Assembly (NCBI RefSeq): GCF_007680605.1
Contig: NZ_VEIO01000001.1
Coordinates: 3,263,254 to 3,327,253 of the forward strand
DNA from: Paenibacillus xylanexedens
Lineage (GTDB): Bacteria > Bacillota > Bacilli > Paenibacillales > Paenibacillaceae
Length of the DNA stretch: 64,000 bases
Direction: 5' to 3'
The notes below the pieces were generated by a model, which was not told where the DNA came from, did not search any database, and saw only the letters and a program-made list of their open reading frames with translations. Shown here one piece after another: positions 46,417 to 55,701 of this stretch. Within the stretch, counting starts at the first letter, position 1. Every line of letters starts with the position of its first letter. Made by a program: the position numbers and the translations under genes.

Positions 46417-48825
46417 CTAAGATACGCCCTTCATCCGGGATACCATCCATTGTGTCAGTTGAGGTGTAGATGCATCCAGCATCACCTGTTCTGTCTCGGC
46501 CATGTTTTCCAGCGCCTGATAATGACGTGCTGAAGTTAAATCACGTTTTGGCGGGCTTTCCGCAACCACGATTTTGCCGTCCTTCCGAGTAATGAAGGCC
46601 AGCTCCTCAAAAACATCAAGCATCATCGTGATCATACGCGTAGAACAACCACATTGACGACTGAGTACAGGGGTTATCTCTTGTTCCTCCACAGGTTCCG
46701 TTTTCCATTTGAACACCAGCATATAAAACCGCTTGAACAGTTCTCTGGAAGGCATCTGAAGTCGGTCTCGACGGTTGCCTGATCCGTGCAGAAGGATGAT
46801 ATTCTCGGCTCCGCTGAACAAAGCCAGCATTGCATCAAGTTGTTCCGGGGTTTCCGGCGTATCAAACACAAATAACGTCCGGACTTCTTCCTGCCCATAC
46901 TGCTTTGCGGCAGCATTACACGGAAATAACCCGACCTTTCTATCATATACCCAAAGGCACGGTTCATACAATGAATTTCCCTCAGAAACATTGGTTTCTT
47001 TTCGAACAATGGCCCCAATCGCCCCCGCTTTATATCGCAGATGTACGTCAAGCGCACTCAGGAAGTGCTTCATTGCAATCAGCGGCTCAGCATGTCCACG
47101 CATATCAAACACTTGTGACCCAGGAACGCTGATGTCCTGAAGCATCATTTGCGGCTTTCTCATGCCATTCCATTCATTGATCGACAGTTCCCCCATCACA
47201 TCGATGACAGAACCGGGGGAGAGAAATTCGGCCAGTGCTCCCTTGCCAAAAGCAACAGTTTCCAGCTGCTGACCGTCTTGTTCAAGAACCAGCTTCAAAT
47301 GGCGTTTTTCCCTCCCCATGGTTCTGGTTTCCTTGACAGTCACCTGTCTCAATACAAAACGCGGTGATGGATTACTCATGCCAAACGGCTGTAATCGGTC
47401 AATCTCCTGAATCACCTTGAGTGGCACATCACTAATTCTGCATTCATCATCAGCCAGGCGCTGAGGTACAAAGTCTTCTTCGGTTAGTACCGTCGCGGCA
47501 TATTCATTTAAACCCGCCTCAAGCTCTTCCAATTGATCACGATGCAACGTCATTCCTGCAGCCGCAGGATGGCCACCATAATGATCCATACTATCTTTGT
47601 TCACGGTAAGTGCCTCATAAATATCCAGACCCTCAATGGAACGCGCGGAGCCTTTGCAGACGCCACTCTCGGGATCAATTCCCAGAATCAGTGTTGGGCG
47701 ATAGTATCGCTCCAGCAACTTGGAAGCCACAATGCCGACTACACCGACATTCCACCCTTCGCCCGCCAGTACGATAACATCCGGCACAGCTCCGGACCGT
47801 TGCTCCATTTTCTGTTCCAGTTGTGCTGTCGCTTCCTGTAGAATACCCTCCACGACTTGTTGCCGCTCTCGATTGAGTAGATCCAGCTGTCCCGCAAGGG
47901 TATGAGCTTCATCCAAATCTTCCGTCGTGAGCAGTGATACCGCTCTTCCCGCATGATCTAATCGGCCGCTAGCATTAATACGTGGAGCCATGGCAAAAGC
48001 TATATTAATCGAAGTCACCTGGCTTTGATCCACACCACTAATCTCAAGTAAGGCACTAACTCCAGGAAGTTTGGAACCTCTCATAGATTCGATCCCGTAA
48101 CTGACGATCACCCGATTCTCGCCCTCAAGCGGCATCAAATCTGCTACCGTTCCGATCGCCGCAATCTCCATCCATTCGCCCGGCACCTCACCGATCAATG
48201 CCTGAGCAACCTTCAACGCTACACCAGCCCCGGCCAGACCTTTGAACGGATACGGACACCCAGGTAGTTTCGGATTAATCAGTGCGTACGCCTCTGGCAA
48301 AACCTCAGGGGGTTCGTGATGATCCGTCACAATGACTTCGATCCCCAGTGTTGCAGCATATGCAATCTGTTCTACAGCGCTGATTCCCGTATCAACAGTA
48401 ATAATTAATGTAACCCCTTGCTGTTGAGCCCAGTCCAAAGCATGATTATGAATACCGTAACCTTCATTCGAGCGATGAGGAATATAGATATCGTATGAGG
48501 CTCCCAGATGACGCATCAGATGGATCATGAGCGATGTACTGGATACTCCATCGGCATCATAATCTCCATAAATTAAAATATGTTCTTCTCGCTCCAATGC
48601 CAGCTTGATTCGAGGAATGGCCTCACTCATGCCTAGTAGCAGATAAGGATCATGCATCTGATTCAAATCAGGATGTAAAAAACGTTCTGCCCCCTCTTCA
48701 TTGTGCACACCTCGGCTTACAAGCAAACGTCCTACTAGAGGGGAAACGGAAAGCGCCTGCGATAGTGCCGCAGCCGCCTCCAGATTGATATGTGGTGTAT
48801 TCCACCGATATTGCGAATATAGCAA
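46417..48825 (-). CDS. recJ: Single-stranded-DNA exonuclease RecJ
   Basis: An 802-residue RecJ of the long Firmicute type. The DHH domain carries IYGDYDADGVSSTSLMIHLMR and VTDHHEPPE, the metal-binding Asp/His sets. The DHHA1 domain (HYGGHPAAAGMTL), an OB fold and a ~220-residue C-terminal extension absent in E. coli RecJ follow. It degrades ssDNA 5' to 3' in recombination and repair. The start is TTG behind AAAGGAG. It lies 40 bases after the CDF-like gene. Confidence 0.95.
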   Translation of the reverse strand: MLYSQYRWNTPHINLEAAAALSQALSVSPLVGRLLVSRGVHNEEGAERFLHPDLNQMHDPYLLLGMSEAIPRIKLALEREEHILIYGDYDADGVSSTSLMIHLMRHLGASYDIYIPHRSNEGYGIHNHALDWAQQQGVTLIITVDTGISAVEQIAYAATLGIEVIVTDHHEPPEVLPEAYALINPKLPGCPYPFKGLAGAGVALKVAQALIGEVPGEWMEIAAIGTVADLMPLEGENRVIVSYGIESMRGSKLPGVSALLEISGVDQSQVTSINIAFAMAPRINASGRLDHAGRAVSLLTTEDLDEAHTLAGQLDLLNRERQQVVEGILQEATAQLEQKMEQRSGAVPDVIVLAGEGWNVGVVGIVASKLLERYYRPTLILGIDPESGVCKGSARSIEGLDIYEALTVNKDSMDHYGGHPAAAGMTLHRDQLEELEAGLNEYAATVLTEEDFVPQRLADDECRISDVPLKVIQEIDRLQPFGMSNPSPRFVLRQVTVKETRTMGREKRHLKLVLEQDGQQLETVAFGKGALAEFLSPGSVIDVMGELSINEWNGMRKPQMMLQDISVPGSQVFDMRGHAEPLIAMKHFLSALDVHLRYKAGAIGAIVRKETNVSEGNSLYEPCLWVYDRKVGLFPCNAAAKQYGQEEVRTLFVFDTPETPEQLDAMLALFSGAENIILLHGSGNRRDRLQMPSRELFKRFYMLVFKWKTEPVEEQEITPVLSRQCGCSTRMITMMLDVFEELAFITRKDGKIVVAESPPKRDLTSARHYQALENMAETEQVMLDASTPQLTQWMVSRMKGVS

Positions 48826-48865
48826 CGCTAACGCTCCTTTCCTGATCTACGAGATCCCAGCGCCA

Positions 48866-49825
48866 TCACTGAATTAATGTCGCTTCATGATCAGGCAGTT
48901 CATGATTGGATTTATAAGGATATCCAGGATCATAGGGTATAGCCTGGATCTGAACTTCTTTTACATGACTAAAACGTGTTAACAGCAACGTCTTGGCCCG
49001 GTTTGCAATTTCTTGCGCCTCCAATATGGAGATTCTGGGATTCACACTAACAACTAACTCAATGGTAACATCATGTTCCTGCTCCCGTGCAACCATATGT
49101 TCAATCGTGATAATACCGTATACCCGTTGTACTGTTTCTTTGTAGTCCGTAGCATCCTCCTGCTCCAGTTCTTGAACAAGCGAACCGTAGACCGTATCTA
49201 CAATCATTCGATAACCTTTATACAAAATAAAACCGGAAGCAATAAGGGCTGCGGTTGGATCAAGGTACAACAGCAGGCTCAAACCTGTCTCTTCCCCTGC
49301 CATAGCACCGATGATACCTATTAAAGCAGCTAGTGAACAATATAATGCACGGCGGTGTTGCAAGGCATATGACATAGCCTGTGACTGATTTCGTTTGCGA
49401 AAATATCGGTACTGAAATTGAAATATGGCTTCTTTCACAGCTAACGCAGCAACAGCTACCAAAAGAACAGACTTTCCAGGTGCTTCGAGTTCACCACTCG
49501 ATAGACTGCTTAATGCGGAGATAGCCAGCTGTAGGCCTCCCATCAAAATAAGCACCGCTAGCAGAACCGTCATGCCCGGTTTCGCAGCCCTTGCATGTTC
49601 TCTTAGCCGCTCCTTTTGCACTTTGCCTTTGGGTTGTACAGATCGTGAGGGGAAAAGAGCAACCAGAGAAGAGGCAGCTTCAGAGGCAGAATACAAACCA
49701 TCGGCCAGTAAAGATTTACTATTCGCCATGTATCCTACTCCTGTTTTGATGACTGCAAGTGCCATGTTTCCGACGATACCGCTCCATGTTGCCGCTTGTG
49801 CGGACCGACCAGCTTCTCTTGTCAT
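48866..49825 (-). CDS. Cation diffusion facilitator-like protein with altered metal site
   Basis: A 319-residue protein with the CDF layout: six membrane helices (~12-215) and a C-terminal ferredoxin-like cytoplasmic domain (HDVTIELVVSVNPRISILEAQEIANRAKTLL). The usual helix-2 metal motif ADxxHSxxD reads ADGLYSASE, so His and the second Asp are replaced by Tyr and Glu. In helix 5 the usual HRSDA reads HRRAL, losing another Asp. Ordinary Zn/Mn export at the canonical site is thus doubtful. B. subtilis has a CDF gene at the same place. AAGGGGGAATCAAC precedes the ATG. Confidence 0.85.
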   Translation of the reverse strand: MTREAGRSAQAATWSGIVGNMALAVIKTGVGYMANSKSLLADGLYSASEAASSLVALFPSRSVQPKGKVQKERLREHARAAKPGMTVLLAVLILMGGLQLAISALSSLSSGELEAPGKSVLLVAVAALAVKEAIFQFQYRYFRKRNQSQAMSYALQHRRALYCSLAALIGIIGAMAGEETGLSLLLYLDPTAALIASGFILYKGYRMIVDTVYGSLVQELEQEDATDYKETVQRVYGIITIEHMVAREQEHDVTIELVVSVNPRISILEAQEIANRAKTLLLTRFSHVKEVQIQAIPYDPGYPYKSNHELPDHEATLIQ

Positions 49826-49859
49826 GTTGATTCCCCCTTAATTCTGTACTTAACGTTGC

Positions 49860-49883
49860 AAAACCGCGCCTGGCAGACGCGGC
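49860..49883 (-). terminator. Weak terminator-like hairpin after secF
   Basis: CCGCG and CGCGG close a stem with a short inner loop and are followed on the minus strand by TTTTGC. It may separate secDF from the CDF-recJ-apt unit. Confidence 0.55.
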
Positions 49884-49898
49884 TTTACATTCCGATGT

Positions 49899-50807
49899 TT
49901 AGTTAGAAGCTTTTGCCGCTGTTTTAGGTTTGCTAATTTGTTTACCTTTGAGCACCAACCAGAGTGGAGCAGCAATGAAAATTGAAGAATACGCACCGAA
50001 CAATGTTCCGATTACCATTGCAAGAGAGAACATACGAATGGACTCTCCACCAAAGATGAACAAACAGATTGAAGCAGCAAATACCGTAAACGTTGTGTTC
50101 AATGAACGGGTCATCGTTTGAGCCAAACTATGATTCACAACCTCACGTAAATCCGCTTTTGTTGTCTTTTTGGCAAAACGCAGATTTTCTCGAATCCGGT
50201 CAAAGATAACGATGGTATCGTTGATCGAGAAGCCGACAATCGTCAGCACTGCTGTAATAAAGGTCAAGTCCACTTCCAATCGGAAGATGGAGAATACACT
50301 GATAACGACAAATGCATCATGGAAGAGTGCAATAACGGCTGCAAGACCGAAGCGCCATTCAAAACGGATCGCAACATAGATCATAATCCCGATACTCGCT
50401 ATGAGTACCGCATAGATCGCATTGCGCTCTAATTCCTTAGCCATTTCGGGATCAACGGTGTTAACCTCATAAGAAGCTGTGGAGTCCAGTTTGCTGAATT
50501 CCTGCTTGAATTTACTCTCCTGATTTTCATCCAATTCATTAGAGAAACGAACGTTAACCCTGTCAGCTCCAGTCGTAATCTGGACATCACCCTCATCAAC
50601 ACCAAGATCCTTAACAATAGGATTAATCTGTTCTGTTGTGATAGCTTTAGAGACCGTAATATCCACGTTTGAGCCTGCACGAAAATCAACAGCGTAGTTC
50701 AATCCCAATGAGAGAATGCTGACGATTCCCGTAACTGTTAATATAATCGAAAAGATATAGGCAATCTTACTGCCTTTTACGTAATCATAATTCCAATTAA
50801 AGCGCAC
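49899..50807 (-). CDS. secF: Protein-export membrane protein SecF
   Basis: About 302 residues with six helices: the first (IAYIFSIILTVTGIVSIL), the periplasmic P1 domain with LNYAVDFRAGSNVDI, then the conserved helix bundle with GFSINDTIVIFDRIREN. SecF pairs with SecD to use the proton gradient in late translocation. B. subtilis has one fused SecDF; here they are separate, overlapping by ~10-20 bases. The frame allows a GTG at 50816, but AAGGAG is only two bases from it. The GTG at 50807 has a ten-base spacer and is preferred. Confidence 0.93.
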   Translation of the reverse strand: MRFNWNYDYVKGSKIAYIFSIILTVTGIVSILSLGLNYAVDFRAGSNVDITVSKAITTEQINPIVKDLGVDEGDVQITTGADRVNVRFSNELDENQESKFKQEFSKLDSTASYEVNTVDPEMAKELERNAIYAVLIASIGIMIYVAIRFEWRFGLAAVIALFHDAFVVISVFSIFRLEVDLTFITAVLTIVGFSINDTIVIFDRIRENLRFAKKTTKADLREVVNHSLAQTMTRSLNTTFTVFAASICLFIFGGESIRMFSLAMVIGTLFGAYSSIFIAAPLWLVLKGKQISKPKTAAKASN

Positions 50808-52047
50808 GAATTTCACTCTCCTTCACTCCGAAATACTTAGGCTTCTTGACTACGTTACCCCGTACAAGTAGGGTTAACAGGAAGCGGGAGAAGAAAATAT
50901 TCGTGATGATACTGGTCACAATATCAAAAATCAGGACGAGTGCAAAACCTTTAACCGCACCAGTACCTAGGAAGAACATCACAGCCGCTGCAATAATCGT
51001 TGTGATATTGGAGTCGATAATCGTACGGAAGGAGTGTTTGCTTCCCGCCTTAACGGATGACAGAATCGACTTGCCGCTACGCATCTCTTCCTTAATCCGT
51101 TCGTACGTAATGATGTTTGCATCAACTGCCATACCTATACCCAGAATGAAGGCCGCAATCCCCGGTAGGGTAAGAACGAATTCTCCAAGATAGAAAATGG
51201 CAAGTACTAACCACGTATGAGTGATCAGTGCAAAGCTCGCGATGATACCTGGGATGCGATACAGTCCAATCATGAAGATCAGGATGATAACAGAGCCAAT
51301 CAAACCGGCTTTGATCGTCTGATCCAGAGACAACTTACCGAGCGTTGCTCCTACACTTTGGGAGTATTTCTCCGTAAGTTTCAGCGGCAGTGCACCCAGG
51401 TTAATAGTATCACGAAGCTGATTCGCTTCTTCACGTGTATAGGAACCTGAGATTTGAGCAGATCCGTCAGTCAATTGTTGTCTAACTTCGGGTGCTGACA
51501 GCAGTTGATCGTCCAGATAGATCGCAAGAGGTTTATTGATCAGACGTTTTGTGATTTCAGAAAACTTAGCTTTGTCTTTTACTTTAATGTCGATCATCGG
51601 CTCATTTAATTGAGTGAAGACAACCTTGGCCGCATTTTCGACAAACTCATTACCGCGAAGCTCAATTTTGGAATACTCGCCTTCTTTGTCATCCGGTGCT
51701 TTACTCCGGAATGTCAGAACAGCGGGTTCTTTCATTTTGGCTCTAACCTCAGCCTCATCTGTAACCCCTGCCAGTTTCAACCGGATCCGGTTGGTTCCTT
51801 CCGTAGTTACTTCCGGCTCACTTGTTCCGAGCGCATTGGCACGGCTTTCGAGGCTTTTGGCTGTTTGCACCAAGGAGGCTTTGCTGACTTGCTGCCCTGC
51901 TTCGAGCGGCTCTGCTTCATATAAGATCTCGTAGCCTCCTTTTAAATCAAGGCCCAAGCGTATATTTTTGAGCAGCTCCGGGCTTGTCCCCACCATAACC
52001 CCTGTGGTCACAAGCACGACCAGAATGAAACTGATAATTCTTTTCAT
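50797..52047 (-). CDS. secD: Protein-export membrane protein SecD
   Basis: A 416-residue RND-type protein. First helix MKRIISFILVVLVTTG, then the D1 motif LGLDLKGGYEILYE, a periplasmic P1 domain (~40-235) and five further helices including GIGMAVDANIITYERIKEE, which carries the conserved Asp for proton use. The ATG at 52047 follows AGGA; the open frame upstream is not conserved. It is co-transcribed with secF. Confidence 0.94.
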   Translation of the reverse strand: MKRIISFILVVLVTTGVMVGTSPELLKNIRLGLDLKGGYEILYEAEPLEAGQQVSKASLVQTAKSLESRANALGTSEPEVTTEGTNRIRLKLAGVTDEAEVRAKMKEPAVLTFRSKAPDDKEGEYSKIELRGNEFVENAAKVVFTQLNEPMIDIKVKDKAKFSEITKRLINKPLAIYLDDQLLSAPEVRQQLTDGSAQISGSYTREEANQLRDTINLGALPLKLTEKYSQSVGATLGKLSLDQTIKAGLIGSVIILIFMIGLYRIPGIIASFALITHTWLVLAIFYLGEFVLTLPGIAAFILGIGMAVDANIITYERIKEEMRSGKSILSSVKAGSKHSFRTIIDSNITTIIAAAVMFFLGTGAVKGFALVLIFDIVTSIITNIFFSRFLLTLLVRGNVVKKPKYFGVKESEIRAL

Positions 52048-52138
52048 GCCGTTCCTAGATCCCCTTTCGTTCTCAATATTCCTATTATAGCGATGCCGTA
52101 AAAAGCAGTCAATTTTCAACAAAAAAGATCCCTTTCGT

Positions 52139-52387
52139 CTAGAAAGAGGACCCCCGGTATGCAGACACCGTCATAAAGTTCATAAAGCTTGTTGCTTTCA
52201 GTGACAATATGTCGTTCACCAGTTGGTGAAGTGGTGGAATACCCTGTTTTTCGTATTTGTGACTGACACAATTCCAGACATCTTTGCTGGTGACATATTC
52301 GTAACCGACAAGCCTTAATTCCTCCGCCTTGCTTCGACAGAGTATCTCTATTGACTGTTCCAACTCCACATCATTCATTTCTTCCAA
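52139..52387 (-). CDS. comN: Post-transcriptional regulator ComN family protein (YrzD)
   Basis: An 82-residue soluble helical protein: VELEQSIEILCRSKAEELRLVGYEYVTSKDVWNCV, then HQLVNDILSLKATSFMNFM. It matches ComN of B. subtilis in length, sequence character and position between secDF and spoVB. There ComN binds comE mRNA and promotes its localisation for competence; whether that holds here is unknown. The TTG start lies seven bases after GGGAGG. Confidence 0.85.
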   Translation of the reverse strand: MEEMNDVELEQSIEILCRSKAEELRLVGYEYVTSKDVWNCVSHKYEKQGIPPLHQLVNDILSLKATSFMNFMTVSAYRGSSF

Positions 52388-52562
52388 CGGGGAGCCTCCC
52401 TTCTTACATCCGAGCCTTTATGCGGCACCAATACTACATCATTCGACCCCAACCATTCATATTCCTTCTTGTTGTTTATGGTTCTTTTTGCTAATCGTGT
52501 CCAAGTTGTCATGAGATGATGAAAGACCGGCATAGGATGAAATACAACGGCTTTGTCCCATT

Positions 52563-52606
52563 AATGAGGATAACCTGTACCTTCAATGAGGATAACCTGT
52601 ACCTTC
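52563..52606. repeat. 22-bp perfect tandem duplication upstream of spoVB
   Basis: Two identical 22-base units (52563-52584 and 52585-52606), each beginning AATGAGGATAACC, end about 20 bases before the spoVB start. They fall in the untranslated leader, just upstream of the ribosome site. Confidence 0.95.
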
Positions 52607-52627
52607 AACCGGGAAAGAGGGGTAGTT

Positions 52628-54283
52628 TTGAAGAAACAGACTTTTATTCAGGGGGCCATGATCCTGCTCGCGGCAGGCATTATCAACCGGATTCTCGGCT
52701 TCATTCCACGAATTGCTCTTCCAAGAGTGATCGGTGCAGAGGGTGTTGGCATCTATCAGCTGAGCTATCCCTTTTTCATCGTGTTGGTGACACTGATTAC
52801 CGGGGGCATTCCTTTAGCTGTGGCCAAGCTTGTCGCCGAAGCCGAAACGGGGGCCAACCGTTATTCGCCCCAACGTATATTACAGATCAGCCTTAGCTTT
52901 ACACTCACGCTCGGTGTAGTTTTTATGTTTCTATGTATCCTCTTTGCTCCTTGGATCACCCAATATGTCCTTACGGATGATCGAGTATATCATACGTTTG
53001 TCAGCATGAGCCCTATGATTGCGATCATAGCAGTTTCAGCGGTATACAGGGGATATTTTCAAGGTAAGCAAAATATGATGCCTACAGCGATTTCATCCAT
53101 TACTGAAACCATCATCCGCATCATTTTTGTTATCTGGTTTGCATGGCTTTTGTTACCTAAAGGGATTGAACATGCAGCCGCTGGGGCAATGCTCGGTGCT
53201 ATGGTTGGGGAACTCGCCGGTATGCTGGTTCTGCTGTGGAATTATGCAAAGTTTAAAAAAGAATTGCCCCTTTCTCGTCATAGTCGTATAAAACAGGTTC
53301 CTTCTCCTTCATCAGAGTCTTTACCAGATGACCCTTCCAACGTGCAAGAGAAAGATGAGTTCTCTACAGCGTCTGCTCCTTCCCAGAGAGGACTGATCCG
53401 CCGGTTGCTGGCTATATCTGTACCTGTTACAGCAGGTCGTCTTGTCGGTTCTTTATCCTATCTCGCTGAAACGATCGTGACAGCCCAGAGTCTCGCCATT
53501 GCCGGTATTGCTAAAGGGCTAGCCACAGCTCAATATGGTGCATTACAAGGAATGGTAATCCCACTGTTGCTACTTCCGGGAGCACTGACTTCTTCTCTCG
53601 CAACATCACTCGTCCCCTCTCTGTCAGAAGCTTCAGCCAATGGTGACCGTGCGCTCATTCATAAAAGAATGCACCAGGCTCTGCGGCTAGCTCTAGTCAC
53701 TGGTGCACCCTTTTCTGTTTTTATGTATGTGCTTGCCGAACCGATGTGTCTGCTACTCTATGATGATGCATCGATTGGAAGCATGTTAAAGCTGATGGCT
53801 CCTTTTGCCTTGTTTATCTATATTCAAGCTCCACTACAGGCCGCGCTGCAGGCGCTCGACCGTCCAGGTAAAGCATTATTAAACACGTTTATCGGTGCTG
53901 TCATCAAAATTTCGTTAATTCTGATGCTGGCTTCGCAACCCGAATACGGTATATTCGGCGCCGTTATTGCCATCTGTATTAATTCGATGGTTGTAACTTT
54001 GCTACACGCAGGCAGTGTGCGCCGGTTATTAAATTTTCGTTTCAAGCTGATGGATTGGGTCAAAACCGGAGCTGGCATGTTCATCATGGGTGCTGCAACC
54101 TTGCTTATCTATGAACACACAGAGGCGCTATTGCCGTTCTGGCTCCGAATGATCCTTGCGACTTCCGCCGGTCTGCTTGTTTACTTTATGGTCATGGGTT
54201 TAACCAAAATGATCGACTTTCATGATCTATCACGTGCTCCCCTCATTGGCTCATGGTTCAACCGTCGATCTGGAAAAAAATAG
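52628..54283 (+). CDS. spoVB: Stage V sporulation protein B (MOP-family flippase)
   Basis: A 551-residue polytopic protein with ~14 helices of the polysaccharide transporter/MurJ-like superfamily. Opening LKKQTFIQGAMILLAAGIINRILGFIPRIALPRVIG and YQLSYPFFIVLVTLITGGIPLAVAKLVAE are typical of SpoVB, which is needed for spore cortex synthesis, probably as a lipid-linked precursor flippase. A Ser/Pro-rich linker (~225-255) separates two halves. Start TTG at 52628 is supported by GAGGGG five bases upstream; in-frame ATG codons in the 22-bp repeat lack a ribosome site. It stands alone on the plus strand, as in the B. subtilis order. Confidence 0.92.
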   Translation: MKKQTFIQGAMILLAAGIINRILGFIPRIALPRVIGAEGVGIYQLSYPFFIVLVTLITGGIPLAVAKLVAEAETGANRYSPQRILQISLSFTLTLGVVFMFLCILFAPWITQYVLTDDRVYHTFVSMSPMIAIIAVSAVYRGYFQGKQNMMPTAISSITETIIRIIFVIWFAWLLLPKGIEHAAAGAMLGAMVGELAGMLVLLWNYAKFKKELPLSRHSRIKQVPSPSSESLPDDPSNVQEKDEFSTASAPSQRGLIRRLLAISVPVTAGRLVGSLSYLAETIVTAQSLAIAGIAKGLATAQYGALQGMVIPLLLLPGALTSSLATSLVPSLSEASANGDRALIHKRMHQALRLALVTGAPFSVFMYVLAEPMCLLLYDDASIGSMLKLMAPFALFIYIQAPLQAALQALDRPGKALLNTFIGAVIKISLILMLASQPEYGIFGAVIAICINSMVVTLLHAGSVRRLLNFRFKLMDWVKTGAGMFIMGAATLLIYEHTEALLPFWLRMILATSAGLLVYFMVMGLTKMIDFHDLSRAPLIGSWFNRRSGKK

Positions 54284-54285
54284 TT

Positions 54286-55038
54286 TTATTTTTTGTCTTC
54301 ACGAGCGCTTATATACAACTTGCCATTATGATCAATTGAGCATATAAACACGTCTTTAAAATCGTTGATACCTTTTTGCTGAATTTGATTTTTCAACCAG
54401 AAACGTGTTTTCTCGATCATTTCCAAATTCTCATCCTGCACTTTCCCATCCATAATCAGGGGCACGGGTAAACCCTCATATTTGATGTTGGGAAAACCTT
54501 TCAGCTTAATATTTTCTTTTTGCCGTGCAGATGAATTGGAAGAACCCGAGTCGGAACCGGAAGCAGAACTTCCCGAGCTCTGATCTTTCGGAAACACTGT
54601 CAGTTTCCCGGTTGTTTCAAGGAGCGCAAAATCTACATCACCGATGCTGTCAATATTTTGTTCCCGTAACTGGAGCAGCAAATCATCCAGATTGTAACGT
54701 TGCTTGCGCATTTCATCTCGATGAAGCTTGCCTTTGGAGATTAATACTGTAGGTTTCCCATCGATCATCAGACGAAGCTTGCGACTTTTCAAACCAACAT
54801 AAGCCATCCCGATTTGCATAACAATGACGGTCAGCATCGGAGCAATACCATGAGATAGCGGTTTTTTAATATCCTCAATCACAAAAGCAGCCATCTCGGC
54901 CAGCATAATTGACACGACCAGATCAAACATAGATAACTTGCCGATCTCACGTTTACCCATAACACGAATAGCGCAATACACCAGGAAATACATGAGTATC
55001 GTTCGATATATGTGAGGGCCAAAATCAGTGAAATTCAT
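54286..55038 (-). CDS. DUF421 family membrane protein (YrbG-like)
   Basis: A 250-residue protein with three N-terminal helices (TILMYFLVYCAIRVMG, FDLVVSIMLAEMAAF, MLTVIVMQIGMAYVG) and a cytoplasmic DUF421 domain with LRLMIDGKPTVLISKGKL and QNIDSIGDVDFALLETTG. The family includes YetF and YcaP, and in B. subtilis yrbG is at this place. Function is unknown, with a spore germination link reported for some members (recalled, not checked). A Ser/Gly linker at about 155-175 is unusual and splits the domain. It converges with spoVB with two bases between stops. Confidence 0.85.
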   Translation of the reverse strand: MNFTDFGPHIYRTILMYFLVYCAIRVMGKREIGKLSMFDLVVSIMLAEMAAFVIEDIKKPLSHGIAPMLTVIVMQIGMAYVGLKSRKLRLMIDGKPTVLISKGKLHRDEMRKQRYNLDDLLLQLREQNIDSIGDVDFALLETTGKLTVFPKDQSSGSSASGSDSGSSNSSARQKENIKLKGFPNIKYEGLPVPLIMDGKVQDENLEMIEKTRFWLKNQIQQKGINDFKDVFICSIDHNGKLYISAREDKK

Positions 55039-55218
55039 AACAGGAACCTCCTTCGAATTTCAGCATTGTACAGAGATCTGAAGTGCAATCCCTATTTTGA
55101 CCTGAACCTCACATGCTCATGCAGAAATAATCCGTTCATTTAATGGAAATCAGTTCATAAGTCAGAAGGCTTGACCATACACTGTAATAATTTCAAACTT
55201 GTACAAGGGGGTTGCTTT

Positions 55219-55611
55219 ATGCAATTGATTCGCCGCTTGTTCTCATTTCGGATGTCCAACCCAATTCTGTCTGGCCTCTGTCACGCTTTTGTCTGGATGT
55301 TTATCGGAGCATTAATTCTTTCTTTCTTCCTGTGGATGAGCGGCATGCGAGAACAGGATCTTTCCACCTATACCTATGTTGTTCATGGTTTGTCATTGCT
55401 CATCGGTGGTTTCATTGCGGGGAAACGTTCGGGTGAGAAAGGATGGTATTATGGCGGCTTCACAGGGATCGTTTATGGGCTTCTCGTGTTGCTCATCGGA
55501 TTCTTGGCACTGGACGCTTCGTTTAACTGGAAAGACAGCTTACAGCTACTCAGCGCATTCCTTATATCGGCTCTTGGCGGCATCTTTGGAGTCAACACAC
55601 AACGCTCATAA
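55219..55611 (+). CDS. TIGR04086 family membrane protein (YrzE-like)
   Basis: A 130-residue protein with four helices (HAFVWMFIGALILSFFLW, YVVHGLSLLIGGFIAG, YYGGFTGIVYGLLVLLIGF, LQLLSAFLISALGGIFG). This four-helix, GFIAGKRSGEKGW pattern is that of TIGR04086/YrzE proteins of spore formers, function unknown. The ATG at 55219 follows AAGGGGG; the frame extends 16 codons upstream without a ribosome site. It lies between yrbG and yajC as in B. subtilis. Confidence 0.83.
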   Translation: MQLIRRLFSFRMSNPILSGLCHAFVWMFIGALILSFFLWMSGMREQDLSTYTYVVHGLSLLIGGFIAGKRSGEKGWYYGGFTGIVYGLLVLLIGFLALDASFNWKDSLQLLSAFLISALGGIFGVNTQRS

Positions 55612-55621
55612 TCGACTCACG

Positions 55622-55661
55622 AAAAAAAAGAGAACCGGATCTGCTTCAGATCCGATTCTCT
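55622..55661. terminator. Bidirectional terminator between yrzE homologue and yajC
   Basis: AGAGAACCGGATCTG pairs with CAGATCCGATTCTCT. On the minus strand eight T follow, so it ends the ruvC-to-yajC direction; it also suits the plus-strand gene. Confidence 0.9.
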
Positions 55662-55701
55662 GTTCGAGAATATGCGGTGCATATTCTCATCATGTATACC
55701 A

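Noticed and set aside
52516..52896. 126-codon frame beginning upstream of spoVB
   Set aside because: It overlaps spoVB in another frame and arises from the duplicated leader; it shows no conserved features.
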